DNA of 14,022 nt from Candidatus Omnitrophota bacterium (GTDB lineage Bacteria; Omnitrophota; Gorgyraeia; Zapsychrales; Fredricksoniimonadaceae), in NCBI GenBank assembly GCA_016789035.1, contig JAEUSC010000218.1, positions 1-14,022 of the forward strand, given 5' to 3'. Position numbers and translations under genes: made by a program. Positions 7,522 through 14,022 of the stretch are shown here, piece by piece (position 1 is the stretch's first letter; the number at the start of each line of letters is the position of its first letter). Below the pieces are notes generated by a model. It made no database searches. It saw nothing but the letters and a program-made list of their open reading frames with translations, and was not told where the DNA came from.

Positions 7522-7615
7522 GAGTCTTCAATAACAAGCCAAAGATAAGTAGCATGCCGGTAAGAAGTCTTTTTGTTAAGGATTGTATATTTTTGATTTT
7601 TCAATGGAGCTGAAT
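7522..7615 (+). other. 94-nt intergenic gap before pseA, the longest in the window
   Basis: This is the only gap above 25 nt in an otherwise overlapping gene string. It is AT-rich in its second half (7566-7605). I see no stem followed by a T-run and no convincing -35/-10 pair. TTGTTA at 7573-7578 and TATATT at 7586-7591 both look promoter-like but are not spaced to work together. It could hold an internal promoter or an RNA processing site, or it may be the scar of a gene rearrangement that joined pseA to hisH-hisF. Confidence 0.4.
7606..7609 (+). promoter_or_regulatory. Shine-Dalgarno site fixing the pseA start
   Basis: GGAG lies 6 nt before the ATG at 7616. Upstream in-frame alternatives are a TTG at 7583 and an ATG at 7604; neither has a comparable site, and residues before 7616 (MYIFDFSMELN-type) do not resemble the family N-terminus. 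Confidence 0.65.
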
Positions 7616-8770
7616 ATGGAACTGCGAGTATGTACCAAATGTGTTATGCCGGAAACGCATGAGACAATCATGTATGACGCCAAAGGTGTTTGTAATATTT
7701 GTCATCAGCATGAGTACAAACATGAAAAGATCGACTGGCCTAAGAAAGAGGCGGAGTTTAAGGAAATTGTAGAGAAATACCGCAATAAGCAGACGTACGA
7801 CTGCATTATTCCTTTTAGTGGCGGCAAAGACAGTGTTTTTGTTCTCTATACGATGCTCAAACGTTATAACGTCAAACCGTTAGTTGTATCGTTTGATCAC
7901 GGCTTTTACAGGCCTCATCATGTGCAGCAGCGCGACCGCATTTTGCGAAAGCTCGGTGTGGATTTTATGCTTTTCCGGCCGAATCAACAGATCGTGCGCA
8001 AACTGACTTTGGAGTCGCTCATTCGCAAAGGGGATTTTTGCTGGCATTGCCATACAGGGATCTTTTCTTATCCTATGCACATTGCGGTCAAATTTAAAAT
8101 TCCTCTCTTAGTTTGGGGCGAGTCGACGGCCGAGTACACCAGCTATAACGATTTTGATAACATCGATGAGCGGGATGAGACAGCATTTAATAAGTGGATC
8201 AATTTGGGCATCACTGCCGATGACATGGTCGGCATGGTTTCCGGGGGCATTGAACCTCGCGACCTGGAATGTTACCGTTATCCCAAGCTGCGCGATTTGA
8301 AGGCGATAAATTACCGGTCCATTTGCTACGGCGCTTATCACGAATGGGATGTGCGTAAGCACATGGAAATCATTAGCAGGGAATTGGGTTGGGAGGGTGA
8401 TGAAGTCGAAGGCGTTCCCCAACAATACAATTTTACTAAGGTGGAATGCATGATGAACGGCATACGGGATTACTTAAAATATATCAAGCGGGGTTATGGC
8501 CGCACTTCTCAGCTGGTAACGGACGACATTCGTGCCGGTGTTCTTGAACGGGACAAAGCCATGGCGTGGGTCAAACAATGCGACGGCAAAAAGCCCGCAA
8601 GTCTGCGCGTCTTTCTGGATTTTGTTGGGATCACAGAGGAAGAATTTAATGAAATCGCGGTCAAGCATGCGGTGAGCCCGTGGACAGTTGATCCTCAACA
8701 GCTCCCTGAGGGGAAGGAACTTTACGATCAAAAAGATTGGGACCTCTCTTTTGGCGGAAAATCCTTATGA
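7616..8770 (+). CDS. pseA: N-acetyl sugar amidotransferase (WbuX/PseA/WbpG family)
   Basis: From the ATG at 7616 this is a 384-residue adenine-nucleotide alpha-hydrolase-like enzyme. Its family converts an N-acetyl group of an activated sugar or nonulosonate into an acetamidino group, using ATP and ammonia. It has a zinc-finger-like N-terminus with CTKC (6-9) and CNIC (26-29), the ATP PP-loop FSGGKDS (67-73), a further cysteine pair CWHC (142-145), and VWGESTAEY (167-175). PseA makes acetamidino-pseudaminic acid in Campylobacter, and WbpG acts with HisH2/HisF2 in Pseudomonas O-antigen. With PseI and HisH/HisF upstream, the predicted product is an acetamidino-pseudaminic acid such as Pse5Ac7Am; the exact position is inferred. 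Its stop overlaps the next gene (ATGA at 8767-8770). A divergent paralogue lies at the window end. Confidence 0.93.
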   Translation: MELRVCTKCVMPETHETIMYDAKGVCNICHQHEYKHEKIDWPKKEAEFKEIVEKYRNKQTYDCIIPFSGGKDSVFVLYTMLKRYNVKPLVVSFDHGFYRPHHVQQRDRILRKLGVDFMLFRPNQQIVRKLTLESLIRKGDFCWHCHTGIFSYPMHIAVKFKIPLLVWGESTAEYTSYNDFDNIDERDETAFNKWINLGITADDMVGMVSGGIEPRDLECYRYPKLRDLKAINYRSICYGAYHEWDVRKHMEIISRELGWEGDEVEGVPQQYNFTKVECMMNGIRDYLKYIKRGYGRTSQLVTDDIRAGVLERDKAMAWVKQCDGKKPASLRVFLDFVGITEEEFNEIAVKHAVSPWTVDPQQLPEGKELYDQKDWDLSFGGKSL

Positions 8771-9489
8771 AAAAAATTGTCGCCACTATTGAGGCTCGCA
8801 TGACATCCAGCCGCTTGCCCGGCAAGGTGCTGATGCCGGCCTGTGGTATGCCGATGCTGGAAATTCTCATTCGCAGACTTAAAAAGGTCGGGCAGGTGCA
8901 TGAGATTGTAGTTGCTACAACCATCAATACGTCTGATGATCCTGTTGTTGCGTTGGCGGAAAAAATGGGCGTTGGATGTTTTCGCGGTTCGGAAGAGGAT
9001 GTTCTTGCCCGCGTATTGGGTGCGGCCGGTCAATATGAAGCTGATTTGATTGTGGAAATCACGGGCGATTGTCCGCTGGTCGATCCGGTGATTGTGGGCC
9101 AGGTGATCGACCTCTACTTGAATACCCCATGCGATTATGCGAGTAATGTCAATCCTGTCACGTTTCCGATTGGTATGGATGCTCAGGTTTTTTCCGCAGA
9201 ACTTTTGGCGCGGGCCGACCGCGAGGGAAAGACACGGGAAGATCGCGAACATGTCAGTTGGTACATTCGTAATCATCCCCACATGAAACGTACAAATCTT
9301 TATGCTCCTTCGCAATTGCACTGGCCTGAGCTGGGGCTAACATTAGACGAAATGAGTGATTACGAACTGCTCAAAAATATTGTCGAGCACTTTAGTCCCA
9401 ATTTGTTTTTTTCCTGTAAGGATATTTTGGATTATTTGAGAATGAATCCTCATGTTTTGAAGATAAATCAGAATGTGGCCAGAAGATAA
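8767..9489 (+). CDS. Second SpsF-type cytidylyltransferase-like protein
   Basis: The ATG at 8767 overlaps the preceding stop and gives 240 residues; a TTG at 8737 would only add sequence lying inside pseA. The motifs mirror those of the first SpsF-like gene: EARMTSSRLPGKVL (9-22), ITGDCPLVDP (98-107), EHVSWYIRNHP (161-171) and LGLTLDEMSDYE (189-200). One segment differs: where the first paralogue has PDGLDVEVF, this one has PIGMDAQVF (134-142), replacing an acidic residue with Gln. The protein should be a nucleotidyltransferase for a 2-keto acid sugar, but its substrate may differ from that of the first copy. It begins a block with an oxidoreductase, an aminotransferase and a formyltransferase, so it may activate a second, modified nonulosonate. 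It directly abuts the next gene (TAAATG). Confidence 0.83.
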   Translation: MKKIVATIEARMTSSRLPGKVLMPACGMPMLEILIRRLKKVGQVHEIVVATTINTSDDPVVALAEKMGVGCFRGSEEDVLARVLGAAGQYEADLIVEITGDCPLVDPVIVGQVIDLYLNTPCDYASNVNPVTFPIGMDAQVFSAELLARADREGKTREDREHVSWYIRNHPHMKRTNLYAPSQLHWPELGLTLDEMSDYELLKNIVEHFSPNLFFSCKDILDYLRMNPHVLKINQNVARR

Positions 9490-10449
9490 ATGGGTAAGAA
9501 AAAACTTACAGCTGCGGTTGTTGGGCTTGGAAATATCGGCTTGGGTTACGACCTGGTCCATGGGAATGATTATGTTCAAACGCACACCAAAGCATTCCTG
9601 GCTGACGACGGCTTTGAATTGCTTTTTGGTGTTGATCCTGATTCCGCAAAGCGAAGCACGTTTGAACGGTTCACGAAAAGGCCGTCCTATGGCTCGCTTA
9701 CAGACGCAGGGAAAAATTTTCCGTCGGTTGATGTTATCTCTTTATGTGTTGGCTTAAATGAACGTCCGGCTTTGTGGGATATGATCGCCAGCGTTCAGCC
9801 CAAGGTTGTCATTCTTGAGAAACCGCTCGGAAAGAGTTTAACCGATGGGAAGCAAATTGTCGCATGGGCGGCTAAAAATGACATTTCGCTTTTCGTGAAT
9901 TATATCCGGCGTGTGGAACAGTCAACGCAAAAGCTCAAGACGCTGTTGGAATCAAAACAATATGGTGCGTTAACTGGAATTGATATTCGTTACAACGGGG
10001 GTTTTTTTAATAATGCTTCCCATTACATCGATATGATGTTGTTTCTTCTGGGCCGGCCCAATAAAGTGTGGCATTTGGAAAAGCGCAAGGACGGTCAGGA
10101 CTTGCGTGTGGATTTTTGCTTGCAGTATCCGTCATTTAAAGTGTATGGAAACTATGCTTGCGTTGATTGCCCGGTGGGCGAATTGATTTTTTGGTGCGAA
10201 AAAGCACAGATCTGTTATCGAAAATTTGGACAGGAGATTGAGATTCTCACACCACAAAAAGACCCGGTCTTTCGAAAGTTTAAAGAGCTTGCTCACCATC
10301 GGACAATGAAGACCACCATGCCGTATGCGATGGCGCACGTTGTAGAACATGTCAGGCGTGCGTATCATGGCAAGGAGCGTTTATTGTCCGATGGAAGGAG
10401 TGCATGCGAGACATTGGAGATATGCGAACACGTACTCTTGAATGGATAA
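9490..10449 (+). CDS. Gfo/Idh/MocA-family NAD(P)-dependent sugar oxidoreductase
   Basis: This 319-residue protein has the two-domain layout of the Gfo/Idh/MocA family. The N-terminal Rossmann fold begins with AAVVGLGNIGLG (8-19), and the family EKP motif is in VILEKPLGKS. The C-terminal domain has a GGFFNNASHYIDMMLFLLG segment whose His and Asp match the usual catalytic pair. Such enzymes oxidise a ring hydroxyl to a ketone, for example WbpB/WlbA acting at C3 of UDP-GlcNAcA, and a DegT aminotransferase then puts an amino group there. A DegT gene lies two genes downstream, so the same oxidation-amination logic is likely. The substrate is unknown; it could be a nucleotide sugar or the nonulosonate itself. 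The start directly follows the previous stop, and the 3' end overlaps the next gene by 46 nt. Confidence 0.88.
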   Translation: MGKKKLTAAVVGLGNIGLGYDLVHGNDYVQTHTKAFLADDGFELLFGVDPDSAKRSTFERFTKRPSYGSLTDAGKNFPSVDVISLCVGLNERPALWDMIASVQPKVVILEKPLGKSLTDGKQIVAWAAKNDISLFVNYIRRVEQSTQKLKTLLESKQYGALTGIDIRYNGGFFNNASHYIDMMLFLLGRPNKVWHLEKRKDGQDLRVDFCLQYPSFKVYGNYACVDCPVGELIFWCEKAQICYRKFGQEIEILTPQKDPVFRKFKELAHHRTMKTTMPYAMAHVVEHVRRAYHGKERLLSDGRSACETLEICEHVLLNG

Positions 10450-11393
10450 AGGAACTGTGCGGGGTGCGAAAGGTTCTGGTTGTCGCTCATGAAGCCGGTG
10501 CGGCCAGGATTTTGGTTTCCATGCTTGCCCGTTTGAATTTAAGCAATGTCCGTTACATTCTCGACGGGCCTGCCGTTAAAATCTTTGAGCAGCGGCTGGG
10601 GCCGTTAATTCTGGAGTCTTTGACGGAAGGCTTGGTGGGAAGTTGTGATTTGGTTGTAACCGGTACCAGCCTGGTGCCTGAGTTGGAACGAAAAGCAATT
10701 GCCATGGCTCGGAAGGCAGGGATTAAATCTTATAGCATTGTGGATCATTGGGTGAATTACCGTCAACGGTTTATTCCCGTTGGCGCTAGTGCAAAGGATG
10801 TCATTTTTCCCGATGAAATATGGGTCTGTGATTCGTCCGCTTTGGATGTTGCTGTCCGTGAAGGGCTTCCCGAAGAATATGTTTACAAAATTGATAATTA
10901 TTATTTTCACGATCTTCGACAGAATTCATGGCCTGTGGAATCGGGCCGCATTCTATATATTTGTGAACCTGTTTTTGACGACGTGAAATTACTAACGGGT
11001 GACGGTAATGCGTGGGGTTATAACGAATTTGAATTGGTGGATGACTTCTTAAAAAGTCTGGAACGCATGGATGGTCTTTACAAGAAAGCGGTTTTGCGGT
11101 TGCACCCGAATGAGTCAACTGACAAATATGATGCACAACTGAAACAGTATAAGGGAGCAGTTCCGGTGGAGGTTTCTTCCTTTGACATTCGATCGATAGA
11201 GGAAGAATGTTGCAGGGCAGAAGTTATTGTGGGGGTTGAAAGTATGGCCTTGGCCATAGGGCTTTTTTTCGGCAGACCGGTGTATAGCTGCCTACCGCTT
11301 AAGTCTAAAAGAAAGTGCCAGCTCCCTCAGCAACAGATCAAACATATTCATTCTGTTGCGGGGATTGGACAGGCCGCAAGAACGGGGCAATAG
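10404..11393 (+). CDS. GT-B-like protein, possible nonulosonate transferase
   Basis: I do not recognise a named family for this 329-residue protein. The pattern suggests two Rossmann-like halves. The N-terminal half has KVLVVAHEAGAARIL (23-37), YILDGPA (51-57) and SCDLVVTGTSLVPELE (80-95). The C-terminal half begins at RILYICEPV (182-190) and has VLRLHPNES (230-238) and VIVGVESMALAIGLFFGRPV (274-293). An HP motif followed by a Ser-containing strand and an FFGRPV helix is what is seen in GT-B enzymes such as bacterial sialyl- and polysialyltransferases. A role in transferring the CMP-activated nonulosonate is therefore plausible but unproven. No signal peptide or membrane segment is visible, so it should be cytoplasmic. 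GGAAGGAG (10393-10400) lies just 3 nt before the chosen ATG. The gene starts inside the oxidoreductase frame, 46 nt before its end, and stops 7 nt before the aminotransferase. Confidence 0.75.
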   Translation: MRDIGDMRTRTLEWIKELCGVRKVLVVAHEAGAARILVSMLARLNLSNVRYILDGPAVKIFEQRLGPLILESLTEGLVGSCDLVVTGTSLVPELERKAIAMARKAGIKSYSIVDHWVNYRQRFIPVGASAKDVIFPDEIWVCDSSALDVAVREGLPEEYVYKIDNYYFHDLRQNSWPVESGRILYICEPVFDDVKLLTGDGNAWGYNEFELVDDFLKSLERMDGLYKKAVLRLHPNESTDKYDAQLKQYKGAVPVEVSSFDIRSIEEECCRAEVIVGVESMALAIGLFFGRPVYSCLPLKSKRKCQLPQQQIKHIHSVAGIGQAARTGQ

Positions 11394-11400
11394 AAAAAAT

Positions 11401-12705
11401 ATGAAACTCGCCATTCACGGTGGAAAGCCGGTTCGCAAAAAGATATTTCCTGGTAATAAAACAATTGCCACCCAAGAGATTCGAGCGGTAAAAATGGTGC
11501 TTACGTCCGGTGTTCTGTCCAAATATTTAGGTTGCTGGCATGACAATTTCTACGGCGGTAAAGAGGTTCAGGCGCTTGAGAAAGAATGGGCCAGATATTT
11601 CAAAGTTAAACATGCGGTTGCTGTGAATTCAGCAACCAGCGGTTTGATGGCAGCTGTTGGCGCGGCAGGGATTGGTCCGGGAGACGAAGTCATCACATCG
11701 CCGTACACCATGTCGGCGACACCGGTCTCTGTTTTGGTATATGGCGGTGTTCCTGTCTTTGCAGATATCGAAGACGATTATTATTGTTTGGATGTGAAAT
11801 CTGTTGAGAAAAGAATCACAAAACGTACCAAAGCCATTATGGCCGTTGATATTTTCGGACAGCCTTATGACGTCGACGGCATCAACGCGCTTGCTAGGAA
11901 GCACGGTTTATACGTGATCGAAGATTGCGCGCAAGCGCCCGGAGCCACGTATGCCGGCAAGTATGCAGGAACCATGTCGGACATGGGTGTGTTTTCGCTG
12001 AACTACCATAAGCACATTCATTGCGGTGAGGGCGGGATGATAGTGACCAATGATGATAAGCTGGCTCAGCGTCTGCAGTTGATTCGCAATCATGCCGAGA
12101 CAGTTGTGGAAGATATGGGAGTGACCGATTTGAACAACATGTTGGGCTTCAATTTTAGAATGACCGAGCTTCAGGCCGCCGTCGCCCGCTGTCAGTTAAG
12201 GAAGTTAAACGGATTGTTAAAAAAGCGGCTCGAAAATGTTTCCTATCTTGAAAAAAGACTTAAGGCGATCCCGGCCGTCAAAATTCCTAAAGTCCGTCCC
12301 GGTTGCAAACACGCATTTTATGTTTATCCGATGACGTTTGATGCCTCTATCGCCGGTGTCAACAGGGAAGTGTTTCTGCACGCAGTCAAAGCCGAACTGT
12401 CCGGATTTGAATTGAGGGAAAACGAAGGCGGGGCGGCGATAGGCATCGGTTATGTGAGGCCACTTTATTTTCAGCCGCTGTATCAAAAACGGATTCTTTA
12501 TGGCGGGACATCTTATCCTTTTGACCGCGCCAGCAAAGAAGCATTGGCCAGTTACGAACCGGGATCGGCGCCGGTATGTGAGCGAAAACATTTTGAGGAG
12601 CTTTTTACGCACGAATTTGTTCATCCTTTCTTAACGCACAAGGATCTCGATGATGTTGCCACGGCCTTTTTTAAAGTCTGGGATCACCGTGAGGAGCTGC
12701 AATGA
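11401..12705 (+). CDS. DegT/DnrJ/EryC1/StrS-family sugar aminotransferase
   Basis: From the ATG at 11401 this is a 434-residue PLP aminotransferase; a TTG at 11356 would extend it only into the preceding gene. The start LAIHGGKPVRKKIFPGNK is typical of the inosamine/AHBA-like branch. PLP-binding parts are NSATSGLMAA (76-85), IEDCAQAPGA (173-182) with Asp175, and SLNYHKHIHCGEGG (199-212) with Schiff-base Lys204. It is longer than the usual 370-400 residues because of an extended region near 335-400. It should aminate a keto-sugar, most likely the product of the Gfo/Idh oxidoreductase two genes upstream. It is a different gene from the PseC fragment at the window start, so the locus has at least three PLP aminotransferases. 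Its stop overlaps the formyltransferase start (ATGA at 12702-12705), which suggests that the new amine is then formylated. Confidence 0.9.
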   Translation: MKLAIHGGKPVRKKIFPGNKTIATQEIRAVKMVLTSGVLSKYLGCWHDNFYGGKEVQALEKEWARYFKVKHAVAVNSATSGLMAAVGAAGIGPGDEVITSPYTMSATPVSVLVYGGVPVFADIEDDYYCLDVKSVEKRITKRTKAIMAVDIFGQPYDVDGINALARKHGLYVIEDCAQAPGATYAGKYAGTMSDMGVFSLNYHKHIHCGEGGMIVTNDDKLAQRLQLIRNHAETVVEDMGVTDLNNMLGFNFRMTELQAAVARCQLRKLNGLLKKRLENVSYLEKRLKAIPAVKIPKVRPGCKHAFYVYPMTFDASIAGVNREVFLHAVKAELSGFELRENEGGAAIGIGYVRPLYFQPLYQKRILYGGTSYPFDRASKEALASYEPGSAPVCERKHFEELFTHEFVHPFLTHKDLDDVATAFFKVWDHREELQ

Positions 12706-13442
12706 AAGGTAACGTGGTTCTTTTGTCGATGTGGAACAATCCCGATCTGCCTTATTATGTTTCCTTTTGTCAAGAGGCCAAGATCCCGGTATCAGCGATC
12801 GTTTGCTCTGGAGCACTTAAGGAACACGATCTGGCGATCCTTCGTCAACGGTTGGAGCCGGAATATTTCGACAGAGATTTATTACATGGGAATATTGAAA
12901 GTATTCCATTCTATTTTGTGCAAAGTCATAACAATGCTGCTGCACGGACGTTATTCAAATCATTAAAGCCGGATGTTTTGGTGAATGCCGGAACTCCCAA
13001 TATTCTGAAGGGGGCTGTTTTGAACATTCCCCGTCTAGGTGTTATTAATTCTCATCCCGGTCTCATGCCCGATTATCGCGGATGCACCAACGTGGAATGG
13101 GCCATTTATAATGATGATCCTGTAGGTTCGACGTGTCATTTTATGACGGAAGCGATTGATCAGGGACCAGTGCTGGCTCAGAAAATCATGGCCGTTCCAA
13201 GAGGTTGGGGTTATCGCAAAATTCGTACTGAAGTTGTTTATCACGGCATTCGCGTTCTGACCCAGGGGATCAAGAAAGCTTTTTTAATCAATAAGAATTA
13301 TCGTCAACTGACGGTTTCAGATACGGGAACATATTACAAAGTCATTGATCAGGCCCGGATGCAGGAAGTTATAAAGAAAACAGAGTCGGGGCAATACACA
13401 TCTTCGGTTCATTCTAAAGGAGAATATTGTGAGGTATTGTAA
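12702..13442 (+). CDS. Formyltransferase-fold enzyme, probable sugar N-formyltransferase
   Basis: This 246-residue protein has the formyltransferase catalytic core. The segment GVINSHPGLMPDYRG (113-127) holds Asn116 and His118, and TEAIDQGPVLAQ (149-160) holds Asp153. These match the Asn-His-Asp triad of the methionyl-tRNA and sugar N-formyltransferases, which use N10-formyltetrahydrofolate. The VLVNAGTPNIL strand (92-102) before the motif is also typical. It is shorter than methionyl-tRNA formyltransferase (about 315 residues) and lacks room for the full C-terminal tRNA-binding domain, so a sugar substrate is more likely. Overlap with the DegT aminotransferase gene suggests formylation of the amine that enzyme makes, giving a formamido sugar. 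N-formyl groups are known on some nonulosonates. A 14-nt overlap links it to the next gene. Confidence 0.87.
   Translation: MKGNVVLLSMWNNPDLPYYVSFCQEAKIPVSAIVCSGALKEHDLAILRQRLEPEYFDRDLLHGNIESIPFYFVQSHNNAAARTLFKSLKPDVLVNAGTPNILKGAVLNIPRLGVINSHPGLMPDYRGCTNVEWAIYNDDPVGSTCHFMTEAIDQGPVLAQKIMAVPRGWGYRKIRTEVVYHGIRVLTQGIKKAFLINKNYRQLTVSDTGTYYKVIDQARMQEVIKKTESGQYTSSVHSKGEYCEVL
13416..13422 (+). promoter_or_regulatory. Strong Shine-Dalgarno supporting a GTG start
   Basis: AAAGGAG lies 6 nt before the GTG at 13429, inside the end of the formyltransferase gene. It identifies the start of the last gene, which has no ATG at its N-terminus. Confidence 0.75.
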
Positions 13443-14022
13443 ACGGTGTGTACAGCCGGACACTCGTCCGGGGATTGTTTTTGATGACGAAGGGATTTGT
13501 CCTCCCTGCCGTTTTGCCGAGAAAGCACCGGAAATTAACTGGGAAGAACGAAAAGAGGAAATGAGTGAAGTGATCGCGTGGGGCAAGGCGCACAGCAACG
13601 CCGGCTATGACTGCATTGTCACAGTCAGCGGCGGAAAGGACAGCACCCGCCAGGCGCTCTTTGTGCGGGACGTGATGGGTTTGAGGCCGCTGTTGGTTTG
13701 TTGCAGCTATCCGCCGCAGGAACTGACTGAGCGCGGGGCTTTTAATCTTGGCAATCTGATTTCGTTAGGATTCGATTGTGTTACATCCAGTCCTGATCCG
13801 GTGATATGGAAAGAACTCATGCGCCAGGGATTTTTCAAGTATGGAAATTTTTTCAAGTCGACTGAAATGGCCCTTTATGCCACGGGTCCAAAAGCGGCTA
13901 TAGCGTATCAAATCCCGCTTGTTTTTTATGGAGAAAACCCAGCTGTCACTCTCGGCGAAATGAAAAAGGGATTTACCACCAACGCCGATGGAAACACTAT
14001 GAAATATGCGAGTAACACCTTA
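13429..14022 (+). CDS. Second, divergent N-acetyl sugar amidotransferase (3' partial)
   Basis: Starting at GTG 13429, the frame is open for 198 codons to the window edge. The N-terminus MRYCKRCVQPDTRPG with CKRC (4-7) and CPPC (24-27), then INWEER and the PP-loop VSGGKDS (66-72), places it in the WbuX/PseA/WbpG family, like the pseA gene upstream. It is clearly divergent. The first copy has a second cysteine pair, CWHC, after the RKGDF segment; this copy reads RQGFFKYGNFFKS (132-144) with no cysteine there and has about five more residues before VFYGENPAV (166-174). It would perform ATP-dependent amidination, or a related ammonia-transfer reaction, on another N-acyl group. The only HisH/HisF pair seen lies upstream. 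The catalytic C-terminal half is outside the window. Confidence 0.9.
   Translation, partial: MRYCKRCVQPDTRPGIVFDDEGICPPCRFAEKAPEINWEERKEEMSEVIAWGKAHSNAGYDCIVTVSGGKDSTRQALFVRDVMGLRPLLVCCSYPPQELTERGAFNLGNLISLGFDCVTSSPDPVIWKELMRQGFFKYGNFFKSTEMALYATGPKAAIAYQIPLVFYGENPAVTLGEMKKGFTTNADGNTMKYASNTL

Noticed and set aside
7566..7605. Possible internal promoter (TTGTTA at 7573-7578, TATATT at 7586-7591) before pseA
   Set aside because: The two hexamers are only 7 nt apart, and each lacks a properly spaced partner. In AT-rich DNA such matches are expected by chance.
8728..9321. Long minus-strand open frame (197 codons) opposite the second cytidylyltransferase
   Set aside because: Its translation is rich in His, Arg, Asn and Cys and shows no family motif. 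The plus-strand frame has clear conserved motifs, so this is an antisense shadow.
12217..12624. Minus-strand open frame (135 codons) opposite the DegT aminotransferase
   Set aside because: No conserved motif, a basic and Phe-rich low-quality translation, and complete overlap with a well-supported gene.
12702..13442. Methionyl-tRNA formyltransferase (fmt)
   Set aside because: The catalytic triad is shared, but the protein is too short for the tRNA-binding C-terminal domain and is coupled to a sugar aminotransferase gene.

Overview
The window is one tightly packed, entirely plus-strand stretch of a surface-glycan locus. It holds 14 complete genes and two partial ones, one at each end. The core is a nonulosonic acid (sialic-acid-like sugar) pathway of the pseudaminic acid type, followed by an amidination module and then a second set of sugar-modifying genes. 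Base composition is moderate. No rRNA, tRNA, mobile element, CRISPR array or phage gene is visible. The host is a bacterium that decorates its flagella or surface polysaccharide with modified nonulosonates. The sequence does not fix a phylum; a deep-branching Gram-negative lineage is only a guess.

Region A (1-6150) is pseudaminic acid synthesis. In order it holds the C-terminus of a probable PseC aminotransferase, an aldo/keto reductase, an SpsF-type cytidylyltransferase, a class-III (HemL-like) aminotransferase, a fused PseG hydrolase-PseH acetyltransferase, the synthase PseI, and a second free-standing GNAT acyltransferase. PseB, the first enzyme, is not in the window and would be expected upstream. 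The aldo/keto reductase and class-III aminotransferase are not needed for standard pseudaminic acid and suggest a modified product.

Region B (6147-8770) is the amidination trio: a HisH-like glutaminase, a HisF-like partner lacking the usual first catalytic Asp, and an N-acetyl sugar amidotransferase of the WbuX/PseA/WbpG family. Together they would turn an N-acetyl group into an acetamidino group, as in Pse5Ac7Am. The only sizeable intergenic gap of the window (94 nt) lies just before the amidotransferase.

Region C (8767-14022) repeats the logic with different parts: a second SpsF-type cytidylyltransferase, a Gfo/Idh/MocA oxidoreductase, a GT-B-like protein that may be the sugar transferase, a DegT-family aminotransferase, a formyltransferase-fold enzyme, and a second, divergent amidotransferase that starts at GTG and runs off the window. 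The oxidoreductase plus aminotransferase could install an amino group, which the formyltransferase and/or second amidotransferase would then modify. Most junctions are overlaps or gaps of a few bases, so the genes are probably cotranscribed and translationally coupled. The least-described part is this combination of two cytidylyltransferases, two amidotransferases with a single HisH/HisF pair, and a formyltransferase, which predicts an unusually decorated nonulosonate or a pair of them.
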